Of a DNA stretch of 26,546 nucleotides, positions 19,902 to 26,027 are shown in pieces. The notes below the pieces were generated by a model. The model made no database searches. It saw only the letters and a program-made list of their open reading frames with translations, and had not been told where the DNA came from. The stretch is from Actinomycetota bacterium (lineage in GTDB: Bacteria; Actinomycetota; Thermoleophilia; UBA2241). The DNA is taken from contig JAPLCL010000075.1 in the NCBI GenBank assembly GCA_026392265.1, positions 1 to 26,546 of the forward strand, in the 5' to 3' direction. The position numbers and the translations under genes are program-made. Within the stretch, counting starts at the first letter, position 1. Each line of letters starts with the position of its first letter.

Positions 19902-22082
19902 TCAGCCGTAGGTCTCGACCCGGTCCTTGCCGGCGCGCTTGGCCTTGTACAACGCCGCGTCCGCGTTGCCCACGAGGTCCTCCGGCGAGCTGGTCTTGTG
20001 CGGGAAGACGGCCACGCCGATGCTCACCGTGAGTCGCGAGAGCCTCTTGCCGTCGCTGGCGGTGAAATGCGTGGCGCCGACCCTGCGGCGGATACGCTCC
20101 GCCACCTCTTCGGCGCCGTGACGATGCCCGGGGGCGGGCGGCGCGTTCGCGTCGCCGGCCTTCGTAAGCTTGCCCGCGAGGTCCATCTCCATCTGGGTCT
20201 CCGGGACCGCCGCCATCGGCGTGTTGGGAAGGATGATCGCGAACTCCTCCCCGCCGTAGCGAGCCGCGATATCGAGTTTCGCGCGGAGTTCGGAACCGAG
20301 CACCTTAGCCATCTCCCGCAAGACGGCGTCGCCGGCCAGATGCCCGTGACGGTCGTTGAAGAGCTTGAAGTCATCCAGGTCGATCATGAGCAGCGACACC
20401 GGCGTGCCGTACCGCTTGGCGCGGGCGATCTCCTGCTCGAGGCGCTCGTAGAAGTAGCGGTGGTTGAACAGCCGCGTAAGACCGTCGGTGATCGCCTGGT
20501 CCTGCACGTGCCGGTAAAGGCGCGCGTGCTCGATGGCGACCGCAGCCTGCTCGCCGAGGGCTCGCGCCAGGGCGACCTCGTCGTCGCCCCAGCGACGCTC
20601 CACCTCCGTCTCGACGAGCACCATGACGCCGAACGACTGGTCGCCGAAGACGAGCGGCACGTTGAGGTAGGAGAGGTCGCCGTACTTGTTCATGATCGCT
20701 CGCGTCGGCTTGGCGATCTCGGGGTCGGAGTACAACTGCTGGACGACCTGCTTCGACTCGAGGAAGGCACGTTCCTCCGGCTCGTTGGCCAGCGAGAACG
20801 TCTGGTGCATGCTGTCGGGCTCGGGGCGCTCCCTGTGCCGCTGCCAGAACGCGACGGGGGTCACGGTGTTCTCGGCGCCGTCGTACTCCTGGATCTGGCA
20901 CTGCTCGGCACCCAGCGCTTCGGCGGTCGTGCGCGCCACGATGGCGAGGACCTCGTCGAGCTCGTAGCTGCGGCTGATCGCACGCGTGGATTCGAGGAGC
21001 AGCCCGAGCTGCCGGTTCTGCCGCTCGGTCCGCTCGAGCAGCTCCGCGTGGTGGATGGCCGCCGCCGCCTGTTCCCCCAAGGCGGCGGCCAGCTCGCGCT
21101 CTTCCCTGGTGAAGTGCCGCTCCATCTCCGTCTCGATGAGCACCAGCAGCCCCATCGGTGTGCCTTCGTAGACGAGGGGGATCGTGAGCATCGCCTTCTC
21201 GCCGTTCTCGAGCATCGACCGCCGGTTACGCTCGTCCAGCGCGGGATCCGACACGTGCTCCTCCCCGATCTCGCCGCTCAGGAGCATCTCCCGGTCTGCG
21301 GGGTAGTCGGCCAGCTGGTAGGTGCGGCCGAGGAACTGCTCCGCGCCCGGCTCGGGATCTCGCGTGTCGTAGGCCACGACGGTGATGGAGTCGTTTGCGG
21401 GGTCGTAGGTGTCGATGGCCGCCTGCGCGGTGTCGAGCGCCGCGCGCGCCGCGCGAACGACGGTGGCGAGCAACTCGTCGAGGTGGATCGTGGAGTTCAC
21501 GGCCCGGCTGGCCGCGAGCAGCGCCTGCAGGCGCCGGTTCTGCTCGGCCTCGCGGCGGAACATGCGCGCGTTGTACACGGCTACCGCCGCGGGGACCGCA
21601 AGGATCTCCAGCAGGCGCAAGTCGTCGGGGCTGAAGCGTCGCGGGGCGCGCGTCTCGACCAGGGTGAGCGCGCCGATCACGTCGTCCTGAAAGACCAGGG
21701 GCACGGACAGGACACTGAGCTCGCCCCAACGCCGCATGACCTCCGCGTCCTCAGCGCGCAGCGAAGCATCGTCCACCTGGTACTCGCGCACAGCGCGTTC
21801 CCGCAGGAGAAGCTCATAGCTGGGCCGGTCCGCGACCGAGTATGCCGTCCCCAACCAGTCACGATCGGCATCCCCGAGCTGCGGCGACCACAACGCCAAG
21901 GCGACCAGATCGTCGGTCTCCGGCCGGTACTCGTAGATATCGCACTCCCACACGCCGAGCGCTTCGGCGACGCGCCGCGCCACGACCGACAGCATCTCGT
22001 GGAGGTCGGGGCTGTCGGAGATGGCGAGACTGACGCCGGACGCAACGTCCAGAGTGTCAGGCTCGCGCGGCCGCTCGCTCAT
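19902..22082 (-). CDS. Diguanylate cyclase with three GAF domains
   Basis: 726 residues from ATG 22082; a GTG 14 codons upstream is in frame but has poorly placed G-rich bases. Three successive GAF sensor domains occupy about 15-175, 185-345 and 355-520, each introduced by a helix of the type SRAVNSTIHLDELL or TRAISRSYELDEVL. The C-terminal GGDEF domain (about 525-726) begins AITDGLTRLFNHRYF and has MIDLDDFKLFND and an intact GGEEF at 610-614, so it should make c-di-GMP from two GTP. The inhibitory RxxD site before it reads AKLD, with Arg one position too early, so product feedback may be lost. A 25-residue Ala/Pro-rich insert follows GGEEF. No membrane segment is seen. Ligands of the GAF domains are unknown. 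Confidence 0.94.
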   Translation of the reverse strand: MSERPREPDTLDVASGVSLAISDSPDLHEMLSVVARRVAEALGVWECDIYEYRPETDDLVALALWSPQLGDADRDWLGTAYSVADRPSYELLLRERAVREYQVDDASLRAEDAEVMRRWGELSVLSVPLVFQDDVIGALTLVETRAPRRFSPDDLRLLEILAVPAAVAVYNARMFRREAEQNRRLQALLAASRAVNSTIHLDELLATVVRAARAALDTAQAAIDTYDPANDSITVVAYDTRDPEPGAEQFLGRTYQLADYPADREMLLSGEIGEEHVSDPALDERNRRSMLENGEKAMLTIPLVYEGTPMGLLVLIETEMERHFTREERELAAALGEQAAAAIHHAELLERTERQNRQLGLLLESTRAISRSYELDEVLAIVARTTAEALGAEQCQIQEYDGAENTVTPVAFWQRHRERPEPDSMHQTFSLANEPEERAFLESKQVVQQLYSDPEIAKPTRAIMNKYGDLSYLNVPLVFGDQSFGVMVLVETEVERRWGDDEVALARALGEQAAVAIEHARLYRHVQDQAITDGLTRLFNHRYFYERLEQEIARAKRYGTPVSLLMIDLDDFKLFNDRHGHLAGDAVLREMAKVLGSELRAKLDIAARYGGEEFAIILPNTPMAAVPETQMEMDLAGKLTKAGDANAPPAPGHRHGAEEVAERIRRRVGATHFTASDGKRLSRLTVSIGVAVFPHKTSSPEDLVGNADAALYKAKRAGKDRVETYG

Positions 22083-22148
22083 GGTGTCAGCCCACCCGCG
22101 TCGTGACTCGGGAACACCGCGCACCCCCCTTCTCGAGACCCTGCCCTC

Positions 22149-22157
22149 AGCTTACCA
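22149..22157 (-). promoter_or_regulatory. Extended -10 of the diguanylate cyclase gene with overlapping dyad
   Basis: TGGTAAGCT on the minus strand (22157-22149) predicts a start near 22142 and a leader of about 60 bases. It overlaps the dyad ACCAG-A-CTGGT (22154-22164), which could be a small operator. Confidence 0.4.
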
Positions 22158-22233
22158 GACTGGTGCGCGACGGCCGGCGCGGGAACCGCCCAGCGGCGGC
22201 GCGTACATGAAGAGGGTCGCCGCAGCGGAAGGC

Positions 22234-22261
22234 TAAAGCCCCGGCACCCCCCTGCCGATAC
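22234..22261 (+). promoter_or_regulatory. Sigma-28 (FliA/SigD/WhiG)-type promoter
   Basis: TAAAG starts at 22234 and GCCGATAC fills 22254-22261, with 16 bases between TAAA and GCCGATAC. The known consensus is TAAA-N14-16-GCCGATAA, so only the last base differs. The site lies in the 304-bp divergent gap between the diguanylate cyclase and the small RR-GERR gene, pointing toward the latter, with a predicted start near 22268. The first bases transcribed run into the perfect hairpin at 22283-22321. Sigma-28 factors control flagellar genes in most bacteria and sporulation in streptomycetes; no sigma gene is in the window. Confidence 0.6.
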
Positions 22262-22282
22262 TCCTCAGCGGTACCCCCTTCC

Positions 22283-22321
22283 GAGGGCCGGGACCGGCAG
22301 GAGCAGCCGGTCCCGGCCCTC
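22283..22321 (+). terminator. Perfect 16-bp hairpin, terminator-like, 15 bases after the predicted sigma-28 start
   Basis: GAGGGCCGGGACCGGC (22283-22298) pairs base for base with GCCGGTCCCGGCCCTC (22306-22321) around the loop AGGAGCA, followed by CCCCTTTCCTCT. It is the strongest inverted repeat in the window. No annotated gene ends here, since both neighbours point away from it. With the promoter upstream it would bound a short RNA of about 60 bases, or it could act as an attenuator or 5' stabiliser for the gene at 22387. Confidence 0.7.
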
Positions 22322-22352
22322 CCCCTTTCCTCTGGCGACCTATCTGGGCATG

Positions 22353-22361
22353 TGCTACCGT
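22353..22361 (+). promoter_or_regulatory. Candidate extended -10 for the small RR-GERR gene
   Basis: TGCTACCGT (TG-N-TACCGT, hexamer 22356-22361) lies 25 bases before the TTG start and predicts a start near 22368, with a leader that keeps GGGAGG (22376-22381). It would give the gene a housekeeping promoter downstream of the hairpin. Confidence 0.4.
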
Positions 22362-22386
22362 TTGCCTGGGCTACTGGGAGGCTTCC

Positions 22387-22584
22387 TTGATCTACTGCGT
22401 CGTGCCGCCCGAACTCGGCGAAGAGGCCTACAGCCGCCTCGTCGAGCACTACAAGGACAACTCGAACGTCAAGGTCATTCTGGATCGTCGTCACGGCGAG
22501 CGCCGCGACGACCGTTCGGGCGGCGGCGCGCGCAGCACGCGCGACCGCAGGCGCCGCCGTGCCCCCGGCGCCTTCGACATCTGA
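22387..22584 (+). CDS. Small basic protein with RR-GERR motif, unknown function
   Basis: 65 residues. The start is TTG 22387, preceded by GGGAGG (22376-22381) at five-base spacing. The first 33 residues look like a compact alpha/beta unit (IYCVVPPELGEEAYSRLVEH, then NVKVILDRR). The rest is an arginine-rich tail, DRRHGERRDDRS and DRRRRRAPGAF. The DRR-GERR motif recurs in small actinobacterial and chloroflexal proteins and next to signalling domains, but no function is established to my knowledge. The tail could bind nucleic acid. It is followed 26 bases later by an acyl-CoA thioesterase on the same strand. Confidence 0.75.
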   Translation: MIYCVVPPELGEEAYSRLVEHYKDNSNVKVILDRRHGERRDDRSGGGARSTRDRRRRRAPGAFDI

Positions 22585-22610
22585 CGAGCCCCGCCGACAC
22601 AAGGGACGCC

Positions 22611-23093
22611 ATGAACGAACCCCTACCGCGCGGCAGCGAGACCCGCCTCGTGCTCACCCATCTCATGCAACCCGCCGACGCCAACTTCATGGGCAACATC
22701 CACGGCGGCATCATGATGAAGCTGATCGACGAAGCCGCCGGCGCCTGCGCCTACCGCTTCTGCCGCACCAAGGTGGTCACGGCCGCCATCGACCGCATCG
22801 ATTTCCATCACCCGGTCCAGGTCGGCAACCTGGTGCGCCTGCTCGCCAACGTCAACTTCGCCGGCAAGACGTCGGTGGAGGTGGGAGTCCGCGTCGAAGC
22901 CGAGGATCTCACGACCGGGATGGTCGCGCACACCAATTCGGCGTACCTGGTCTTCGTCGCCCTGAGCGACAGCCACAAGCCGATCCCCGTGCCGCCCCTG
23001 GTCGCCGAGACGCCGGACCAGAAGCACTGGTACTCCGAAGCGGAGGAGAGGCGCCGCAAACGGCTGGCCGAACGCCAGCCGGCCGACAGCTAG
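22611..23093 (+). CDS. Hotdog-fold acyl-CoA thioesterase
   Basis: 160 residues with AAGGGA before ATG 22611. The YciA/BACH-type hotdog is shown by LTHLMQPADANFMGNIHGG, then MKLIDEAAGACAYRFC with the catalytic acid in LIDEAA (D40), and the strand VVTAAIDRIDFHHPVQVGN. The mature length and the charged C-terminal tail EERRRKRLAERQ fit the family. It hydrolyses acyl-CoA to free acid and CoA in the cytoplasm. Chain-length preference is not visible. It could balance CoA pools with the acyl-CoA dehydrogenase encoded about 4 kb upstream. The gene converges on the DUF1385 gene with 17 bp between the stops. Confidence 0.92.
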   Translation: MNEPLPRGSETRLVLTHLMQPADANFMGNIHGGIMMKLIDEAAGACAYRFCRTKVVTAAIDRIDFHHPVQVGNLVRLLANVNFAGKTSVEVGVRVEAEDLTTGMVAHTNSAYLVFVALSDSHKPIPVPPLVAETPDQKHWYSEAEERRRKRLAERQPADS

Positions 23094-23110
23094 CCGGCAA
23101 CCGGCTCGCG

Positions 23111-23911
23111 TCAGGCGCCGGCAGGCTCCGGCGCAGCCTCTTCGAGCCTCAGCAACTCTCGGAGAGCGAGATCGGCAACGTCCAGTTGCTCGGCCGTGGG
23201 CTCGCTCGTCGTGAACAGCCGCTGCATCTCGATGCCGGGACGCCTCAGCGTGCGCGACAACGGGTGATCCTGGTGGCGCGCCATCCACGAGAACAGCTCC
23301 ATGGCGGTGCCGATGCTCACGAGCCCTGCGACGAACGTGGCCACCGGCTGGCGCTCCCGGCCGGCGGCTCGCAGCACAAGATTGCTGGCGACGGTGGTGA
23401 CCACCAGCGGCGCGATAAGGTTTGAGCCGCAGCGCGCGTGCTCCTTGTCTGCCGTCGCCGGGTCGAGGCCGCCCTCGTAGGCCGCGACACTCTTGTGCTC
23501 GGCCCCGTGGTAGCGGGCCAGGCGCGAGTCGCGCAGCAGCAGAAGTATGGGAGCCAGCGAGACGCCGGCCGCGGCAAGCTCCTTGAGAAGCGGCGAGCCG
23601 CGGCGAGAGCGGCGCAGGGCGAGCGTCGCGACGGCGCTCGCCGCCGTGGCCGCGAGCAGCCGCGGGTCTTCCTGCGGGAGCACCGGGCCGCCGGTAGAAC
23701 GACGCACGGCGGGCAGAACGGCGAGGGACTCGCCGAGCCGCAGAAGACCTCGCAGCAGCGGGACGCGCTGCAAGCTGTCGCGCGCCGGGAGGCGCGGTTT
23801 CTCGCCGGACGTCACGCTGACGCCGCCGCCGGGGCGGCGCACGGCGGCGGCCCAGAACCGCTCGCTCTGCAAGAGAACGCCGTTTCGAAGAGCCATACCG
23901 CCGAGTTGCAC
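23111..23911 (-). CDS. DUF1385 (YqhQ-like) membrane protein
   Basis: 266 residues from GTG 23911, which has GAGAGG nine bases upstream; an in-frame GTG at 23920 directly abuts that site and is less likely. The N-terminus LGGMALRNGVLLQSERF and AAAVRRPGG matches the family opening. The diagnostic ARYHGAEHKSVAAYEGG (about 148-164) and HARCGSNLI follow, with four hydrophobic segments around them. YqhQ of Bacillus has been tied to cell-envelope functions; a biochemical activity is not established. The conserved His/Glu/Cys residues look like a metal site. It is divergent from the MFS gene across about 210 bp. Confidence 0.88.
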   Translation of the reverse strand: MQLGGMALRNGVLLQSERFWAAAVRRPGGGVSVTSGEKPRLPARDSLQRVPLLRGLLRLGESLAVLPAVRRSTGGPVLPQEDPRLLAATAASAVATLALRRSRRGSPLLKELAAAGVSLAPILLLLRDSRLARYHGAEHKSVAAYEGGLDPATADKEHARCGSNLIAPLVVTTVASNLVLRAAGRERQPVATFVAGLVSIGTAMELFSWMARHQDHPLSRTLRRPGIEMQRLFTTSEPTAEQLDVADLALRELLRLEEAAPEPAGA

Positions 23912-24122
23912 CGTGGTCACCCTCTCGCTTCACCGGCGACGCACGCCGCCGCCATCACCTTACGGATACCTCTCACAGCCTGACTCATGCGGGGCGCGTT
24001 CTCAAGCGGCGGCGGTCCGCGGCCCCGCCCGCGCGCTCGCGGGATCGGGACCATGCGCTCGCGGTAGGGCGACGCCCTCCCGCCCGCTAGAATCGGCGTG
24101 CCCGCCCCCGACCGAAAGCGCC
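23912..24122. promoter_or_regulatory. Divergent intergenic region DUF1385/MFS
   Basis: It contains TAGAAT (24088-24093), a good -10 for the MFS gene with a predicted leader of about 23 bases. A short hairpin CCCGCG-CGCT-CGCGGG (24028-24043) is also present. On the minus strand TATCCG-like bases precede the DUF1385 start, but no clear promoter could be chosen. No gene is seen. Confidence 0.4.
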
Positions 24123-25295
24123 GTGCGCCACCTCGACCGCGACCTCAGACTGATGACTCTGGCCGTCCTGCTGTACGCGTTTGGCATGGGCCTCTTCGTG
24201 CAGCTGCTCTGGGTGTACGCGCTGAACCTGGGCTCGTCGCGCTTCATGATCGGGATGCTCAACGCGATCATGCTCGCCACCATCGCCGCCGGGAATATCC
24301 CCGGCGCCTGGGCGGCGCGGCGCTTCCGCCTCAAGCCGGCGATCGTGGTCGTATGGTGGCTGACGGTACCCGCCGGACTGACGCTGTACCTCGCCCCCAC
24401 CTGGCCCTGGCTCATCCCCGGTCTCGTCATCTTCGGCCTTTCGTTCGCCAACAGCCCCGCGATGAAGTCCTACGTGTACCTGAAGTCCGAGCCCTCCCGC
24501 GTCGCGCGCAATCTCACGATCGTCCTCGGTGCAATACCCCTGGGCCTCGTCGTGGCGCCGCTGGTGGGAGGCCAAGCTGCCTCCCACTTCGGCATGCGCA
24601 CGGTGTTTCTCATCAGCACGGCCTTCTTCGTCCTGTCTTCCGTCACGATCACCTTCATCCGCGACACGCACTACCATTCCGCAGAGACACCCTGGAGCCT
24701 GAGGTCGCTGGGGCACAACCGCCGCTTCCGTCGCTACCTCGTCTTCTTCCTGGTCGGCTACCTGGCCGCCTACGTTGGGCAGGCTTTCGTCAACCCGTAT
24801 CTCTCACAGGTGCATGACCAGGGGTATGCGGCCCTCGGCGTCTACTCGTCGCTGGCCGCGCTGGGGGCGGTCGTGCTCACGCTGGCGATGGGCCGCGCGA
24901 CGGACTTCTACGGGCCCCGCGTCGGCATCGCCGGCGTACTCGTCTTCCTGCTCGCCGGGGCGTTCCTGCTGCTCGTGGGCCGGAATCCGCTCGTCTGGGC
25001 GCTGGCGATGCTGTTCTGCGGCTCGTTCGACGCCTTGCGCTTCGTCGCCGCGGGGATCGTCGGCGACTCCTTCGAGGGCATACCGCTTGCCTGGGGCTAC
25101 GGCATCTTCGACGCGGTCATGGGGCTGCCGATGGCGGGTGGCGCAGTGCTCGGCGGCGTCCTCTATCGGGCCGGCTACGCCCTACCGTTCGTGCTCGTCA
25201 TCGTCGTTACGGCCGGCTTGCTGGTGGTACTGCTGGCCGGCGGCCGCTCACCCGCCGAGGAGAACCTCGCGGACGCTGGACGTGACGGCCCATAA
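24123..25295 (+). CDS. Major facilitator superfamily transporter
   Basis: 390 residues from GTG 24123 (ATG 24153 is an alternative start ten codons later). About twelve hydrophobic segments are seen, beginning MTLAVLLYAFGMGLFVQLLW. The cytoplasmic loop after TM2 reads AARRFRLKP, a degenerate form of the usual G-x-x-x-D-R-x-G-R-R motif. The mid-protein loop FIRDTHYHSAETPWSLRS splits two six-helix halves, and the second half repeats the pattern in GRATDFYGPRVGIAG. The transported molecule cannot be inferred. A hairpin (25316-25337) after the stop may end its transcript. Confidence 0.88.
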   Translation: MRHLDRDLRLMTLAVLLYAFGMGLFVQLLWVYALNLGSSRFMIGMLNAIMLATIAAGNIPGAWAARRFRLKPAIVVVWWLTVPAGLTLYLAPTWPWLIPGLVIFGLSFANSPAMKSYVYLKSEPSRVARNLTIVLGAIPLGLVVAPLVGGQAASHFGMRTVFLISTAFFVLSSVTITFIRDTHYHSAETPWSLRSLGHNRRFRRYLVFFLVGYLAAYVGQAFVNPYLSQVHDQGYAALGVYSSLAALGAVVLTLAMGRATDFYGPRVGIAGVLVFLLAGAFLLLVGRNPLVWALAMLFCGSFDALRFVAAGIVGDSFEGIPLAWGYGIFDAVMGLPMAGGAVLGGVLYRAGYALPFVLVIVVTAGLLVVLLAGGRSPAEENLADAGRDGP

Positions 25296-25315
25296 GCGAC
25301 ACACTGAGTGCAGCA

Positions 25316-25337
25316 GCGTCCGGGTCTGACCGGACGC
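25316..25337 (+). terminator. Hairpin between the MFS and H1-tailed genes
   Basis: GCGTCCGG (25316-25323) and CCGGACGC (25330-25337) form an 8-bp stem with a six-base loop, 20 bases after the MFS stop and five bases before the AAGGAGG of the next gene. It could be a terminator or a translational switch for that gene. Confidence 0.45.
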
Positions 25338-25354
25338 GTCAGAAGGAGGCCGAG

Positions 25355-25915
25355 ATGGGGCTCTTCGACACGGTCAAGCTGAAAGCCAACGCGCTGGCCG
25401 TCGACGCCGAACGAGCCGGCAAGGTCACCGCCGCGCAGGCACGGACCGTGGCGCTGCAAAACGAGATCCGCAAGGCCGAGCGTGAGCTGGGCCACTCGGC
25501 CTTCCCGCTGATCGAGAGCGGCGAGATCGTGCATCCCGACCTCGAGGCGGCAAGCGCGCGTCTACGCGACGCCCGTCAGGCTCTGACGGACAAAGAAGCA
25601 GAGATCGAGGCGCTGCGCGGCCGCGCCGCCCAAGCGGACCCAGCGACTGCCGCCACAGCGGATAGCACTCAGACGGTGACGCCGGAGCCGACAGGGACGG
25701 CGTCGATCGCCGAGGAGCCGCCGGTCGCCGAGACCGCGGCAGCAGCCGAGGCCGCCACTGACGCGACGAAGAAGCCGGCGGCGAAGCGCCGGACGTCTGC
25801 CGCGAAGAAGCCGGCGCCCAAAAAGGCCGCGGCGCCGAAGACAGCTCCGGCCAAGAAGAAGCCGGCGGCTAAGAAGACGCCCGCCGCCACGACCTCGCCG
25901 GCCGAAGGCGCCTGA
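25355..25915 (+). CDS. Coiled-coil protein with histone H1-like Lys/Ala/Pro tail
   Basis: 186 residues with AAGGAGG (25343-25349) before ATG 25355. Residues 1-90 are helical and highly charged (LQNEIRKAERELGHSAFPLI and ARLRDARQALTDKEAEIEAL), predicted coiled coil. Residues 95-135 are Ala/Thr/Glu-rich and acidic. The last 50 residues are repeats of the KKPAAK, AAKKPAPKK type, as in eukaryotic H1 tails and the C-termini of actinobacterial HU/Lsr2-like nucleoid proteins. No HU fold is present. It may bind DNA or RNA through the tail, but the N-terminal half gives no specific family that I can name. No signal peptide is seen. Confidence 0.75.
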   Translation: MGLFDTVKLKANALAVDAERAGKVTAAQARTVALQNEIRKAERELGHSAFPLIESGEIVHPDLEAASARLRDARQALTDKEAEIEALRGRAAQADPATAATADSTQTVTPEPTGTASIAEEPPVAETAAAAEAATDATKKPAAKRRTSAAKKPAPKKAAAPKTAPAKKKPAAKKTPAATTSPAEGA

Positions 25916-25932
25916 GGGAGCCATCTTTCTCC

Positions 25933-25955
25933 CGGCGCCGTGCCCGCCGGCGCCG
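25933..25955. terminator. Terminator-like hairpin after the H1-tailed gene
   Basis: CGGCGCC (25933-25939) pairs with GGCGCCG (25949-25955) 17 bases after the stop, with a nine-base loop and no T-tract. Confidence 0.45.
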
Positions 25956-25997
25956 CCAACGTCAACGCGCCGCTCCTCGTCGCCCGTCCGGGCCGTC

Positions 25998-26006
25998 TGG
26001 TAGCCT
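25998..26006 (+). promoter_or_regulatory. Extended -10 promoter of the YhaM-like gene
   Basis: TGGTAGCCT (hexamer 26001-26006) predicts a start near 26013 and a short leader containing AAGGAG (26017-26022) for ATG 26028. Confidence 0.5.
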
Positions 26007-26027
26007 AGGCGGGACCAAGGAGAGCAC

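Noticed and set aside
19998..22106. 702-codon plus-strand frame across the diguanylate cyclase
   Set aside because: It is antisense to a protein with intact GAF and GGEEF motifs; composition shows it is a shadow.
22083..22124. GTG at 22124 as start of the diguanylate cyclase
   Set aside because: The added 14 residues are not part of a domain and the G-rich bases abut the codon; ATG 22082 is preferred, though not proven.
22200..22321. c-di-GMP (GEMM) riboswitch in the gap beside the diguanylate cyclase
   Set aside because: AAAGCC followed by a small hairpin and AGCGGTACC looks superficially similar, but the GGGCAAACC half and its helix are missing. The TAAAG and GCCGATAC boxes fit a sigma-28 promoter better.
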